DNA from: Methylococcaceae bacterium UBA662
GTDB taxonomy: Bacteria > Pseudomonadota > Gammaproteobacteria > Methylococcales > Methylomonadaceae
Reading direction: 5' to 3'
DNA length: 41,959 nt
Assembly: GCA_002299425.1 (NCBI GenBank)
Contig: DBNW01000024.1
Span: 1-41,959, forward strand
Part shown: one piece after another, positions 1 to 8,433 of the stretch
Numbering within the stretch: position 1 is the first letter of the stretch
Layout: every line of letters begins with the position of its first letter
Translations under genes and position numbers: made by a program
The notes under the pieces: model-generated
Told to the model about the DNA's origin: nothing
Databases searched by the model: none
What the model saw: only the letters and a program-made list of their open reading frames with translations

Positions 1-2
1 AC

Positions 3-872
3 AATACAAGGGACGAACTCGAATCTGCCCGTAATAGTGCACAGCAAACGATCGCTGACTTGGGTGAATTAAAATTTGAAATTTATGAGAACTCAATAAT
101 CCCGTTTGTAGACAGTTTTTCAAAGATCAAAAACATCAACTTTGATGACAGCAATCTCATTGATACGCGTAACTTACCTCAAGTGACAAAGGCTGAACTT
201 AAAGAAATGAGAGAGGCAGTTTTAGAAATAAAGGAGGTTGTTGGCGGGGGAATTGCCGCTCTAGGTTCTGGAGGTTTAGCTGGCTTGGCCGCATACGGTA
301 GCGTGGGTTGGTTAGCTACTGCATCAACAGGTACCGCGATCAGCACACTCAGCGGTGTAGCAGCAACCAATGCCACGTTAGCTTGGCTAGGTGGTGGCTC
401 CCTTGCTGCGGGAGGTCTTGGTATGGCGGGTGGAATATACATTCTCGGTGGTATAGTCGCTGGTCCGGTTTTAGCCGTGGGTGGAATGATGTTGGCATCA
501 AAGGCTGAGGCGGCAAAACATGACGCTTATTCCAATTACGACAAAGCAAAACTTGCGGCAGAGGAGATGAAATCAGCAACAGTAGCAACAAATGGTATTC
601 AACGTCGTTTCAGCGAAATTAACTCCGTATTAAACGCACTGAATGATAGATTTATGCCATTACTTGCTTCACTAGAAGCGTTGGTTTTGTCGAACGACAG
701 CTATTCAACGTACTCGGAAGCGGATAAAAAAGGAATTTTTATGGCGGCCTCCCTTGCTAAAACAATTAAGTCTGTATTGGAAACTCCGCTAATTGACGAC
801 ACTGGTGCGCTTACGCACGAGTCCAGTGAGGCCATTGAACTTGCAGAAGAAGCACTTGCCGTTGTTGTGTAA
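3..872 (+). CDS. Glycine-rich membrane protein, 5' end truncated by window edge
   Basis: The reading frame is open from base 3 with no stop, and the codons before the first possible start (TTG at 60) read as ordinary protein, so the true start very probably lies outside the window. The visible part has a charged, helical N-terminal region. A long glycine/alanine-rich hydrophobic stretch follows (about residues 76-150 counted from the TTG at 60), with glycine-zipper-like spacing and the segment LGGGSLAAGGLGMAGG. A helical, partly coiled-coil tail ends the protein. I do not recognise the family; a membrane-inserting or pore-like role is inferred only from composition. The next gene starts 46 bases downstream on the same strand and also has a glycine-rich membrane region, so the two probably act together. 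Base composition is AT-richer than the genes to the right, which suggests transfer. Confidence 0.7.
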   Translation, partial: NTRDELESARNSAQQTIADLGELKFEIYENSIIPFVDSFSKIKNINFDDSNLIDTRNLPQVTKAELKEMREAVLEIKEVVGGGIAALGSGGLAGLAAYGSVGWLATASTGTAISTLSGVAATNATLAWLGGGSLAAGGLGMAGGIYILGGIVAGPVLAVGGMMLASKAEAAKHDAYSNYDKAKLAAEEMKSATVATNGIQRRFSEINSVLNALNDRFMPLLASLEALVLSNDSYSTYSEADKKGIFMAASLAKTIKSVLETPLIDDTGALTHESSEAIELAEEALAVVV

Positions 873-917
873 GGTCATGTGTATAAGTTTACTAACCTGT
901 TATTTTTAGGTAACGAA

Positions 918-2360
918 ATGGCTGGTTCCAATAGAGATACAAAGTTTGATGCGGTAGCCGGTGGCTACCTATCCGCGCACCTTACACAACGCTTTACTGA
1001 AAGAACATTCAGCATTTTCAATAATTCTGACCGGCTTATTGAACTGGCTGAAAAATGGAAAAACCTTGCCGCTGATAAGGCTCAAGGCCACATATTTGAG
1101 CAGCTTGAAGTTATCAAATTTAACTTTGACGCCTTAAATAAAGACAGTGACTTGTTCGCCAAGACAACCGCCAGCATGGGTCTTCCTCATGATAAGGTTG
1201 ATATAGTAATCAAAAGAGGGCAGACAATTGTAAGAGAAGTACAAGCCAAGTCCTGTAATAGTGCTGCAAGAAGCGCTTTTGCCTTATCTGACGCAGAATA
1301 TAAAGAAATGCAGAGGCTTGCACCAAGCGATCAAATCGAAAAAATTAAGGATTTGTTAAAAAAACGCATTGATTCTGGAACGCTCAAGGCTCAGGATTAT
1401 GAACAAACATTGCGTAATATTAAAAAATCACTAGAACATGAAAACGTTTCTTCCCCTGGCACTACATACCAAGAATCGTTAGATAGCACTAATGTTAAAG
1501 TGGCGGAAAAAGTCGCCGATGACTTCAAGTTAAAGTCAGCATTAACCGATATGCACGAATCCGGGAAACGTGCTGGCAATATCGGCGCGTTAGCTACAGG
1601 AGGTATAAGCGCGATCAGTGGTCTGTATTCCCTACATAAAGGCGAAATTGAAGTTGGTGAGCTTGTTTCTCGCGTTGCTGTTGATTCTGCAAAAGGTTAT
1701 GCGACAGGGTATGTTGTGACAGCAATGAGCAAAGGGCTTACTCACACAACTACCTATTATCTTGGGGAATCTGTTGCCCGTACGTTTGCACGATCCAACG
1801 CTCCTGTTGCTATTGCCTCAGGTGTTGTTAATGCAAGCAAATCGCTTATTTCCTATTTAAATGGCGAAATCGATGATGAAAGGCTGCTAGAGGAAATCAG
1901 TCATACAGCCATAACAAGCACATCCTCTTTTTATTATGGAGCCCTTGGGCAAGTGGCAATACCAATTCCTGTTGTTGGTGCTATGGTGGGCGCCGGAGTA
2001 GGTTATTTCATTGGAAACATATTGCATCAGTCGGGATTAATTGCGCTCGGCGATAGCAAGGTTGTCAAAGAAGCTAAAGAAAGGCGTCGTGCTGTTCAAA
2101 TAATGTGTTTGGCTGCTATACCAGAAATACAAAAAAACCGCCTTGAATTAGAAAATTACCTAGAATCTTATTTTTCACAAAGGAAAAACGAATTTTTAGG
2201 GTCTTTCAATATGCTTGATAACGCATTGTGTAGCTGGAATCCCGATGATTTCGTCTCTGGACTTGAACGAATAAACAATCAATTCGGTGCAAGCCTACAG
2301 TTTAAATCTTTTGCGGAGTTTGATGGCTTTATGCGTTCAGATGAGGCTTTTGAGTTTTGA
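918..2360 (+). CDS. Probable Mrr-like PD-(D/E)xK nuclease with C-terminal glycine-rich membrane region
   Basis: I chose the ATG at 918 because TAGGTAA lies at a proper distance upstream; a GTG at 879 is in frame but has no ribosome-binding site. The product is about 480 residues. Residues 55-120 carry a pattern like the Mrr branch of the PD-(D/E)xK fold: acidic residues E61/E64 on a helix, D92/D95 leading into a beta strand (VDIVIK), then EVQAKS with Q109-x-K111. Mrr-family nucleases use QxK in place of ExK. A helical linker follows. From about residue 210 to 380 there is an alanine/glycine-rich, membrane-like region with repeated GxxxG spacing, and then a charged tail. This is inferred to be a membrane-linked nuclease or toxin, possibly phage defence, paired with the preceding gene. 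No homologue is recognised with certainty. Confidence 0.55.
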   Translation: MAGSNRDTKFDAVAGGYLSAHLTQRFTERTFSIFNNSDRLIELAEKWKNLAADKAQGHIFEQLEVIKFNFDALNKDSDLFAKTTASMGLPHDKVDIVIKRGQTIVREVQAKSCNSAARSAFALSDAEYKEMQRLAPSDQIEKIKDLLKKRIDSGTLKAQDYEQTLRNIKKSLEHENVSSPGTTYQESLDSTNVKVAEKVADDFKLKSALTDMHESGKRAGNIGALATGGISAISGLYSLHKGEIEVGELVSRVAVDSAKGYATGYVVTAMSKGLTHTTTYYLGESVARTFARSNAPVAIASGVVNASKSLISYLNGEIDDERLLEEISHTAITSTSSFYYGALGQVAIPIPVVGAMVGAGVGYFIGNILHQSGLIALGDSKVVKEAKERRRAVQIMCLAAIPEIQKNRLELENYLESYFSQRKNEFLGSFNMLDNALCSWNPDDFVSGLERINNQFGASLQFKSFAEFDGFMRSDEAFEF

Positions 2361-2537
2361 TGGGCTGGCGTTGATTGAGTAAACGGTTAAATTTTTTGGT
2401 GGCAATCCGGTTTTAGTGGCTGCCCCATGCCCAACAAGTCCGTCAAAGGGATTTAGGGGTTCGCCGCCCGCGCAGCAGATCCTCCCTTGGTCGCCATCGG
2501 CTACACCAGACATTACGGGTCTTCCCTACGCCTTAAG
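2361..2537. other. Non-coding junction between AT-rich left island and GC-rich cassette
   Basis: This gap separates two convergent transcription units: the nuclease gene on the + strand and the TPR gene on the - strand. Composition shifts from AT-rich to GC-rich across it. No gene, terminator with a clear U-run, or transposon end was recognised. Confidence 0.4.
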
Positions 2538-4328
2538 TTAATCAAGTTTTGTCGAAAGCAACAATTTGAACGGATAAATCCGCTGCAAAAAAACGCAGTT
2601 ATCCCACGAGCGGTTAACCATTGCTTTGTTCAAATCGGCCAGTAAGTCCGGCAATGAAAAATAATTTTGCGGGTGGGTTAGCGGGCCAGTAGGCAATTGG
2701 CGGCAAAATGCCTCGGCTTTGACTTGCCAGCGCTCCAGCTTAGGTTTTATATCTTGGATTTCTTGGTCGACGGCTTCAGCCGGTTTATAGCTAGGAAACA
2801 GATACGGCAACAGAAAACACGCTTCCAGCCAATAGTTTTCAGCTTTTAGTGCCGCCAATGTCGGCAGCAACCCATCGCGTTCGCTGTGTCCGGCTAGGTA
2901 ACGGGCGAGGTTGATCACGGCGACAGGCAACACTTTTTCCCCGCGCTGTGCCGTCAATTCGTTGTGCGTTTGCGCCCACAAATCGGCCAATTGTTGCAGT
3001 TGTCCGGTGCGGTAAAACCATGCGGCGCGGCCCATGGAGAGGTAAGGGTTAAAGCGCTTGTCGCTGTACAGTTCCGCATCGTCGTAATGGCTTTCGGCGG
3101 CGGCAAAATTCTGTAGCAACACATGGATATGGCCTAAATAAACGGCGGTTTGGGCATCGGGTTCGGTGTTCTTAGGCAGGCGTTGTTGTTGCAGTTGCCA
3201 GGATGTTTCAAAAGCGGCCCGGGCTTCATGATACCGGCCTTGCCTTGCCAGGTTTTCCGCCAAACGGCCATAGCTTTTGAACAATTCCGGTTCGTCGGCA
3301 TGTTCCTGAATCTTGATCGCCTGTTTTGTCAAACCCTCCGCCGCCGCCAAATAACCGATGTCGGTCAACACGCTGGCACAGGAACGGCACAGGCGTGAGC
3401 GGTTGGTTTCGTCCAAGTTTCGGGGTTGATGCCATTCTTTGCCGTAGTGGTCGAGCGCGGCCTCCATGTCGCCCCGGTAATAGGCCAAACGCCCGAAGTG
3501 ATGGTGCCACATGCCGGCCACTAAATCGTCGGCATCCAAGCCCGGCAACCGCTCCGCCAAGGTTGTTAACGCAGCTTTTTGCCGCGCCAACAGTGCGTTA
3601 GCGGCTTGCATGTCGTTCAGTTCACTGAGCCGATACACCGCCTCGCCCCAATACACTGCCGCGCAGGTGGCGGGCAGGTCATCGGCGGATTCGCCCACAA
3701 ACCTTGCCCACAGTTGCTCCATTTGCTCTTGATTGCCGCACGCAGCACGCAACGCCGTTAAGGCGGTTAGCAGCCTGAAACCCAATTGGATCAGGGATGA
3801 TCCGGTGTTACGGCTGTGCGCTAGGGGGCCTCGTTCAAAAATAACTTGCCGCGCCGCTTGCAGCCAACTGTTCATAATGCCGTTACCGACAAACAAACCC
3901 GGCTGGTCCAGAAACGCGAAAAAAATGCCTTCACGCATTAAAGAACGCTGGTCAGGCCGTTTCATGAACCGGTTAACCGGTTCATCTGCGCGGTACGGGC
4001 TTTGCCCCAGGCTTTTACGAGGCAATAGGCGCAAGCTGAACAGCAATTCGGCTTTCAGGGCCAGCTCAAGCTGCGCCGGGTCAGTGCCCAACTCCCACTT
4101 ATGCCACGGTGCAGGCAAGGATTCGGGTTGCCAACGCAGATTTTCCTGTTCCAGCCTTAGCGTGCTGTCACCGGAGCAGTCTGTTAGCCATTCAGTAACC
4201 GGATTCATTGCTGCCACGGGGCTACTGGCCAGTTTTAGTTGAATGCTGACCGCGCTAGGGACGGCCACCGTCCGGCAGGGCAAGCTAGGCCAAGGCGAAG
4301 CCAGGTGACGCTGACATATCCAACTCAT
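2538..4328 (-). CDS. TPR-like helical repeat protein, last gene of the CHAT cassette
   Basis: This is a 596-residue soluble protein. About residues 190-480 consist of alanine-rich helical pairs with TPR-like spacing, for example the segments around GMWHHHFGRLAYYRGDMEAA and YLGHIHVLLQNFAAAESHY. TPR arrays bind protein partners. The N-terminal 180 residues and the C-terminal 100 residues match no family I know. The start ATG overlaps the stop of the preceding gene as ATGA, which fixes the start and implies translational coupling. It is the last of six genes read leftwards. In this context it may be a scaffold or sensor for the CHAT protease, comparable to the TPR part of Csx29 in type III-E systems, but that is inference. 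Confidence 0.7.
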   Translation of the reverse strand: MSWICQRHLASPWPSLPCRTVAVPSAVSIQLKLASSPVAAMNPVTEWLTDCSGDSTLRLEQENLRWQPESLPAPWHKWELGTDPAQLELALKAELLFSLRLLPRKSLGQSPYRADEPVNRFMKRPDQRSLMREGIFFAFLDQPGLFVGNGIMNSWLQAARQVIFERGPLAHSRNTGSSLIQLGFRLLTALTALRAACGNQEQMEQLWARFVGESADDLPATCAAVYWGEAVYRLSELNDMQAANALLARQKAALTTLAERLPGLDADDLVAGMWHHHFGRLAYYRGDMEAALDHYGKEWHQPRNLDETNRSRLCRSCASVLTDIGYLAAAEGLTKQAIKIQEHADEPELFKSYGRLAENLARQGRYHEARAAFETSWQLQQQRLPKNTEPDAQTAVYLGHIHVLLQNFAAAESHYDDAELYSDKRFNPYLSMGRAAWFYRTGQLQQLADLWAQTHNELTAQRGEKVLPVAVINLARYLAGHSERDGLLPTLAALKAENYWLEACFLLPYLFPSYKPAEAVDQEIQDIKPKLERWQVKAEAFCRQLPTGPLTHPQNYFSLPDLLADLNKAMVNRSWDNCVFLQRIYPFKLLLSTKLD

Positions 4329-5185
4329 CGCAAATACTCCTTTAACGGCCCAAAATGGACATTGGGCCTATCGCCCAATGCAAACAGCTCCGCCCACTGG
4401 GCGTTTTGCTGGACATACAGCAGCGACGCGCCCAGATCGGCCAGGCCATCCCAAGTGCTTTTGGGTGCGTAAGGAACGCGCGCATCGCGCACCGCCTCGC
4501 CCAGCACTTTGGCCTGAAAACGCTTGTCCCAACCGCCGTTAGGCCAAACGCGGTTCAGATTGCCAATCAAGCTGTCACGCAACGTTGATAAAAAGCGGCG
4601 GCTGTCCATTTCGGCGCGGTTGTTGGTATTCAAAGCGTCTTGCAAGCCGCTACGGGTCGCGGCAACCGTGTTAAGGTTCTCACTGCGCGGCCCAAAGCCC
4701 AGCAGCAACTCGTCTTGTTGCCCCAAAAACGGCAGCACTAAAGCCACCAAGGCAGCGTAAGCTTTGGCCAAGGCACAGGTGGCGTCTTGGCTGTGGGTCA
4801 AGCGTTGGTACAATTCGGCGTGACTGGCATGAAAACCCAAGGTCATGAGCTGCTGGTGACCGGCCAACCAGCCCAAGTTTTGCCGCAATTCTTCGTGCAA
4901 TTCCTGGGATAACCCGTCGGGACCTAACTTAAAGGCATCGAGGGCATGATGAAAGGTGCTTTTCGCTGAAAAGCCAGGCAAATGCTGCAACGGTTGCGCC
5001 ATCCGTTTGGCCACGGATTGGCCGGCAATGGTTTCTTTGAGGGCGCCTTGCCAGGCATCCGTGCGAGCCAAGATCAAAACCAAGCCGCGCTTGCCATCCC
5101 TCGTGGTTTCAAAATCCCAACTGCCGGTTTCGTCGCCAATGGCCAGCCAACAGTGCTGGGAATTATTGCTGTTACGATTAATCAT
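4325..5185 (-). CDS. Possible DUF3800-like RNase H-fold protein
   Basis: This 286-residue protein has an N-terminal strand with a GDETG motif (D18, E19), which resembles the first acidic motif (IDESG) of DUF3800 proteins. A second strand, KRGLVLILAR, follows. Near the C-terminus GLADLGASLLY (D250) resembles the final LQLADLLA-type motif of that family. DUF3800 proteins have an RNase H-like fold and are often transposon- or defence-linked, and several are presumed nucleases. The match is by eye and distant. The start is supported by GAAGGG upstream of the ATG. The gene begins 13 bases after the CHAT gene ends and its stop overlaps the TPR gene as ATGA, so it belongs to the same transcript. It could be the effector activated or cleaved by the CHAT protease. 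Confidence 0.45.
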   Translation of the reverse strand: MINRNSNNSQHCWLAIGDETGSWDFETTRDGKRGLVLILARTDAWQGALKETIAGQSVAKRMAQPLQHLPGFSAKSTFHHALDAFKLGPDGLSQELHEELRQNLGWLAGHQQLMTLGFHASHAELYQRLTHSQDATCALAKAYAALVALVLPFLGQQDELLLGFGPRSENLNTVAATRSGLQDALNTNNRAEMDSRRFLSTLRDSLIGNLNRVWPNGGWDKRFQAKVLGEAVRDARVPYAPKSTWDGLADLGASLLYVQQNAQWAELFALGDRPNVHFGPLKEYLR

Positions 5186-5198
5186 ACATGCCCTTCAG

Positions 5199-7223
5199 TT
5201 ACAGCGGCAGTAAGCCGCAGTCAAGCAAGGCCTCGGCACTTGCCTGTCCCGTTAATAACACTTCACGCTCCAAGTGTTGCCGTTGCGCGGTCTCACCCAG
5301 CCAGTCAATGCCGTACAAGCCGGCGTTAACCAACGGTTGCAACGCCTCCTGGCGTTGGCTTTGGAAACGCTCCAAAGCCCCCCTCGCCTCGGCCTGGTCG
5401 CCGACCAAGGCATGGAAGGCGGCCAGTTCCAAGCAATACCGCCCGCGTGTCAACCCGGAAACGGCCTGTGACCAATGTTGGCCGTCGCCACTGGCCAACC
5501 GGTGGTAAACCAAAATAAAGCCATACGGACCGGGGTCTTGGCGGCTGATTTGGGCTTTACAAGCCGGTAAGAACGGCGATAACCGGTCGGCTTTCCCAGC
5601 ACAGCGCCATTGCCACACCGCCAACGCCCGCAGCAAGTAAGCGCGGTTGTCATTGCCGCTGCCAAATTCGGCCATGCCTTGCAGGCGCAACCAAACCGCA
5701 TCGGCCAGTGCCTCGGCCTCAGGGCGCATGAACCACGCGTTGGCGTATAACAAACAGGCCAGCTCGCGGCTGTCGTCGCCATCGACCTGTCGCCGTTTGT
5801 CCTGCCAACAATCCAACGCCGCATCGACATTGCCGCCGCGCAGCGCCAAACGGGCACGGCGGTCGAGAAACTTAAACGCCTGCCGGTCGTCATCGACACA
5901 GGCCAAGCTGTGGTCGAGCCGGTCGGCTAGTGTTTGTCCGGCGGCGGGCAAATTCAGGTCGATCAAATCATTCAGCAAACTGCCCAGCAGGTTGATTTCT
6001 TGTTGCCGGCCTGGCTTGGCCTGCAAACCTTCAACCAATTGCGCCACGGCCAACGGATAACAGCCATCACGGCGGTACATCGCCGCCATGCCATAGGCCC
6101 GTTCCGCCGTCAGTTCGGGGCAGCGCACAGCGAAGCGGTCCAGACGTTTTTTCAGGCCGTGTCTGGCGGCATGGTCGTGTTTTTCCGCGAAAAACAAAGC
6201 CAGCGGCAACAGCCAACCGGCCGTCAACGGCCAAATATCGACGTTTTGCACGGCTGTCAAAAATGCCATCGCCGCCGCCCTGTCATCAGCAATGGCGTTA
6301 GATAACGCCGTCACCGGATTCAGGTCACTTTGGAAAAAGGCCAACGTGTTTTGGTCGTATTCGTGCAACGCCACCGCGCCGTAATAGCGCAACCAGCGCA
6401 CCCCGCCGCGTTCGTCAACGCAGCACTCTTGCCACTGCCAAAGCCGTTGGTAAGGCAGTTTAGCGGCAGAACCGGGGGATTCCTGCAACCAGCTCTCCAA
6501 AAAACCGGCCATCAACGCCGCATTCATTAGGCCATGACCGCAAATCACCGCCCGTGCGCCGCGTTCTAGGCAGCGCACGGCCAAGTCGTGGACAGTGCCG
6601 TGGTATGACGCGCAGGCCAAAACCAAGACCTCCGGTGGCAAAGTCGCCGGTAACTCAAGTGGCCAAACCACGCCGGATTTGTCCAACAAACAAACACCCT
6701 CGCTCTCGCCGCCGTGGGCGATGATGACCAGGCGGGCAAAATGGCCGACATCCCTACCGCGACGCACCTCGTCCTCGATTTGCTCGCGCTTAAAACGCCG
6801 CTCCCCCCGAAGCGAACCCCACAGTTTGGCAAACTCCGACCCCGGCCATTGATCCCAAACTAAACTCTCGCCGCCGTCATCAACCGGCTGTCCGGCCCTC
6901 TTGGCATAACGGACTACCCGTAACCAGGTGTCCAATTTTTGCCCCCGCCAAGTGAGGGTTTCCCAGGCCAAGGTGTGCCAGGCGCGGGGCAGCGACGCAT
7001 CCAACAGCAAAACACTGGCCTGCTGCGAATGCGCTTCCAGCCAATCCCATAACGGCTTGGGCAATAAATGGGCGGCATCAATGCCGCCCGTTTGGGTTTG
7101 TTCGTGGGCAGAAGGGTTGGGTGGCACTGGCAAACTGCCCAAGCCAGCATGGCCGGTAGGCGATAGCACCTGCAGAGCACCCTGTCGGTCTTGCCAAACC
7201 CACAGTGCTGCTAAGCCGTTCAT
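5199..7223 (-). CDS. CHAT-domain cysteine protease with C-terminal helical (TPR-like) region
   Basis: This is a caspase-like CHAT peptidase of 674 residues. The CHAT domain occupies about residues 55-290. It shows HTLAWETL near residue 83 (the usual W-E-L signature), VIIAHGGES with the presumed catalytic His170, and LVLACASYHG with the presumed catalytic Cys204. AVICGHGLMNAALMAGFLESW follows as the conserved helix after the last strand. Residues 300-674 are helical and probably TPR-like. The domain order is CHAT first, the reverse of TPR-CHAT/Csx29 of type III-E CRISPR. CHAT proteases commonly cleave a partner when triggered. The start overlaps the preceding gene as ATGA. Its neighbours (a sigma-like protein, an unknown 392-aa protein and a possible nuclease) are candidate substrates. 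Confidence 0.85.
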   Translation of the reverse strand: MNGLAALWVWQDRQGALQVLSPTGHAGLGSLPVPPNPSAHEQTQTGGIDAAHLLPKPLWDWLEAHSQQASVLLLDASLPRAWHTLAWETLTWRGQKLDTWLRVVRYAKRAGQPVDDGGESLVWDQWPGSEFAKLWGSLRGERRFKREQIEDEVRRGRDVGHFARLVIIAHGGESEGVCLLDKSGVVWPLELPATLPPEVLVLACASYHGTVHDLAVRCLERGARAVICGHGLMNAALMAGFLESWLQESPGSAAKLPYQRLWQWQECCVDERGGVRWLRYYGAVALHEYDQNTLAFFQSDLNPVTALSNAIADDRAAAMAFLTAVQNVDIWPLTAGWLLPLALFFAEKHDHAARHGLKKRLDRFAVRCPELTAERAYGMAAMYRRDGCYPLAVAQLVEGLQAKPGRQQEINLLGSLLNDLIDLNLPAAGQTLADRLDHSLACVDDDRQAFKFLDRRARLALRGGNVDAALDCWQDKRRQVDGDDSRELACLLYANAWFMRPEAEALADAVWLRLQGMAEFGSGNDNRAYLLRALAVWQWRCAGKADRLSPFLPACKAQISRQDPGPYGFILVYHRLASGDGQHWSQAVSGLTRGRYCLELAAFHALVGDQAEARGALERFQSQRQEALQPLVNAGLYGIDWLGETAQRQHLEREVLLTGQASAEALLDCGLLPL

Positions 7224-8398
7224 GTCAGGGTCAATGGCAATTCGACCACCCGCCCATCAGGCCATTCGATGCGCAAGCGATTGTCGCCGTAAAACCTCAG
7301 CCCGGAGTACTCTAAAGGCCTCGTGCCGGCCTGCAAAACCGTGCGGAGGGCAAACTCACCCCCGTCAACGAGCGTAACCGTCAACGGCGTTTCACCCCCG
7401 TAACTGAGACATACAGCGATCTGGCCACCGAGCTGGCTCAAGGTGAGCTGCAAATCCTCCTGCAAGCTCAACAACTGCACGTTTTCCCCGGTCTCCCCGG
7501 TCTCCTCGCCCATCGCAAAAGCAACGACCGGCAAGGCTTGCGGCGAGATTCCGGTCAGCTTGCGCCAAGCGGCGGCGACCCGGTCGTTCAATGCAGCCAA
7601 CCAGTCGGGTTCCGGCTGCGAAGCCCGTTGCCAAGCCTGCGCCGGTTCGTTCAACACCGCCGCCCACTGGTGATAAACCTGCTGATAAGCGTAACGCGGG
7701 TCATCGTCTTGGCCCAAAGGCGTGCCAGTGACGACAGAAAACCCGTCACCTATCGCCCGCAACGCACACAAGCCGGGCCGGGAACGCGGCATTTGCGGGT
7801 CGCCTAGCAAATACTCCAGTGCCAAAGCTTCTACCGCTTGCATCCGCGCCTCGCTCAGCCTACCTACGGCGTAAACGTCGGTTTCAGCAGTTAGATGAAG
7901 CTGGGTCGGATTCCACAATTGCACTACCCCACACGCTGGGTCAAACGGTGCATCCTCGGCTTGCAACAGAAAATCCCAAAACCCGGCATACTGCACGTCA
8001 GGCGATACCCACCAACCGTGCCATACTTGGCTGTCGTCGTCATAACCGGCCAATAGCGCAACCGCCGGTGTCGGCACGGACGCTAGGCGCACCAACTGCC
8101 CACGCTGGGGAGCACGGCCAAAATCGGCGCGGTGCGCGGCGACCTTCTGCCCGATTAATGCTTGGATAAACGCGGGTGGGGCGGGCAACTCGCTGGGCAG
8201 TTCCAGCACCGGCTCAGCAGCCGTTTGTTGCAGCAGGTGGACGCGTTGCTGTACGTCAGGGTTGGCTAACGCCGCCTGTTGAATAGCCTGCGGCACGGTC
8301 GGGTCAGACTCGGCCAAACGCTGTAGCAGCCCGTCAGGAACGCCAAACAAGCGTTGTTGAATTTGAGATAAAGTCGGGTAAAGAGCAATGCTGAACAT
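7220..8398 (-). CDS. Unrecognised 392-aa protein between sigma-like and CHAT genes
   Basis: The start ATG at 8398 is chosen because AGGA lies nine bases upstream; a longer frame reaching 8470 would run back into the sigma-like gene and lacks a ribosome-binding site. Residues 1-75 are helical and glutamine/alanine-rich. Residues 85-200 form a beta-rich domain containing WHGWWVSPDVQYAGFWDF. The C-terminal about 80 residues form a second beta domain ending in strands such as LRIEWPDGRVVELPLT. The overall plan reminds me of cyanobacterial DUF1822 proteins, which I recall near CHAT and sigma genes, but I cannot confirm this. Lying between a sigma-like gene and a protease gene, and coupled to the latter by ATGA, it could be an anti-sigma factor or protease substrate, as Csx30 and CalpT are in other systems. 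That role is inferred. Confidence 0.65.
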   Translation of the reverse strand: MFSIALYPTLSQIQQRLFGVPDGLLQRLAESDPTVPQAIQQAALANPDVQQRVHLLQQTAAEPVLELPSELPAPPAFIQALIGQKVAAHRADFGRAPQRGQLVRLASVPTPAVALLAGYDDDSQVWHGWWVSPDVQYAGFWDFLLQAEDAPFDPACGVVQLWNPTQLHLTAETDVYAVGRLSEARMQAVEALALEYLLGDPQMPRSRPGLCALRAIGDGFSVVTGTPLGQDDDPRYAYQQVYHQWAAVLNEPAQAWQRASQPEPDWLAALNDRVAAAWRKLTGISPQALPVVAFAMGEETGETGENVQLLSLQEDLQLTLSQLGGQIAVCLSYGGETPLTVTLVDGGEFALRTVLQAGTRPLEYSGLRFYGDNRLRIEWPDGRVVELPLTLT

Positions 8399-8433
8399 AA
8401 AATAAAATCCTAATCTATCACTATAAGGATGGG

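Noticed and set aside
3226..4242. Several open frames antisense to the TPR gene, including one of 169 codons
   Set aside because: High GC content creates long shadow frames. The - strand TPR frame has consistent helical repeats and start/stop overlaps with neighbours.
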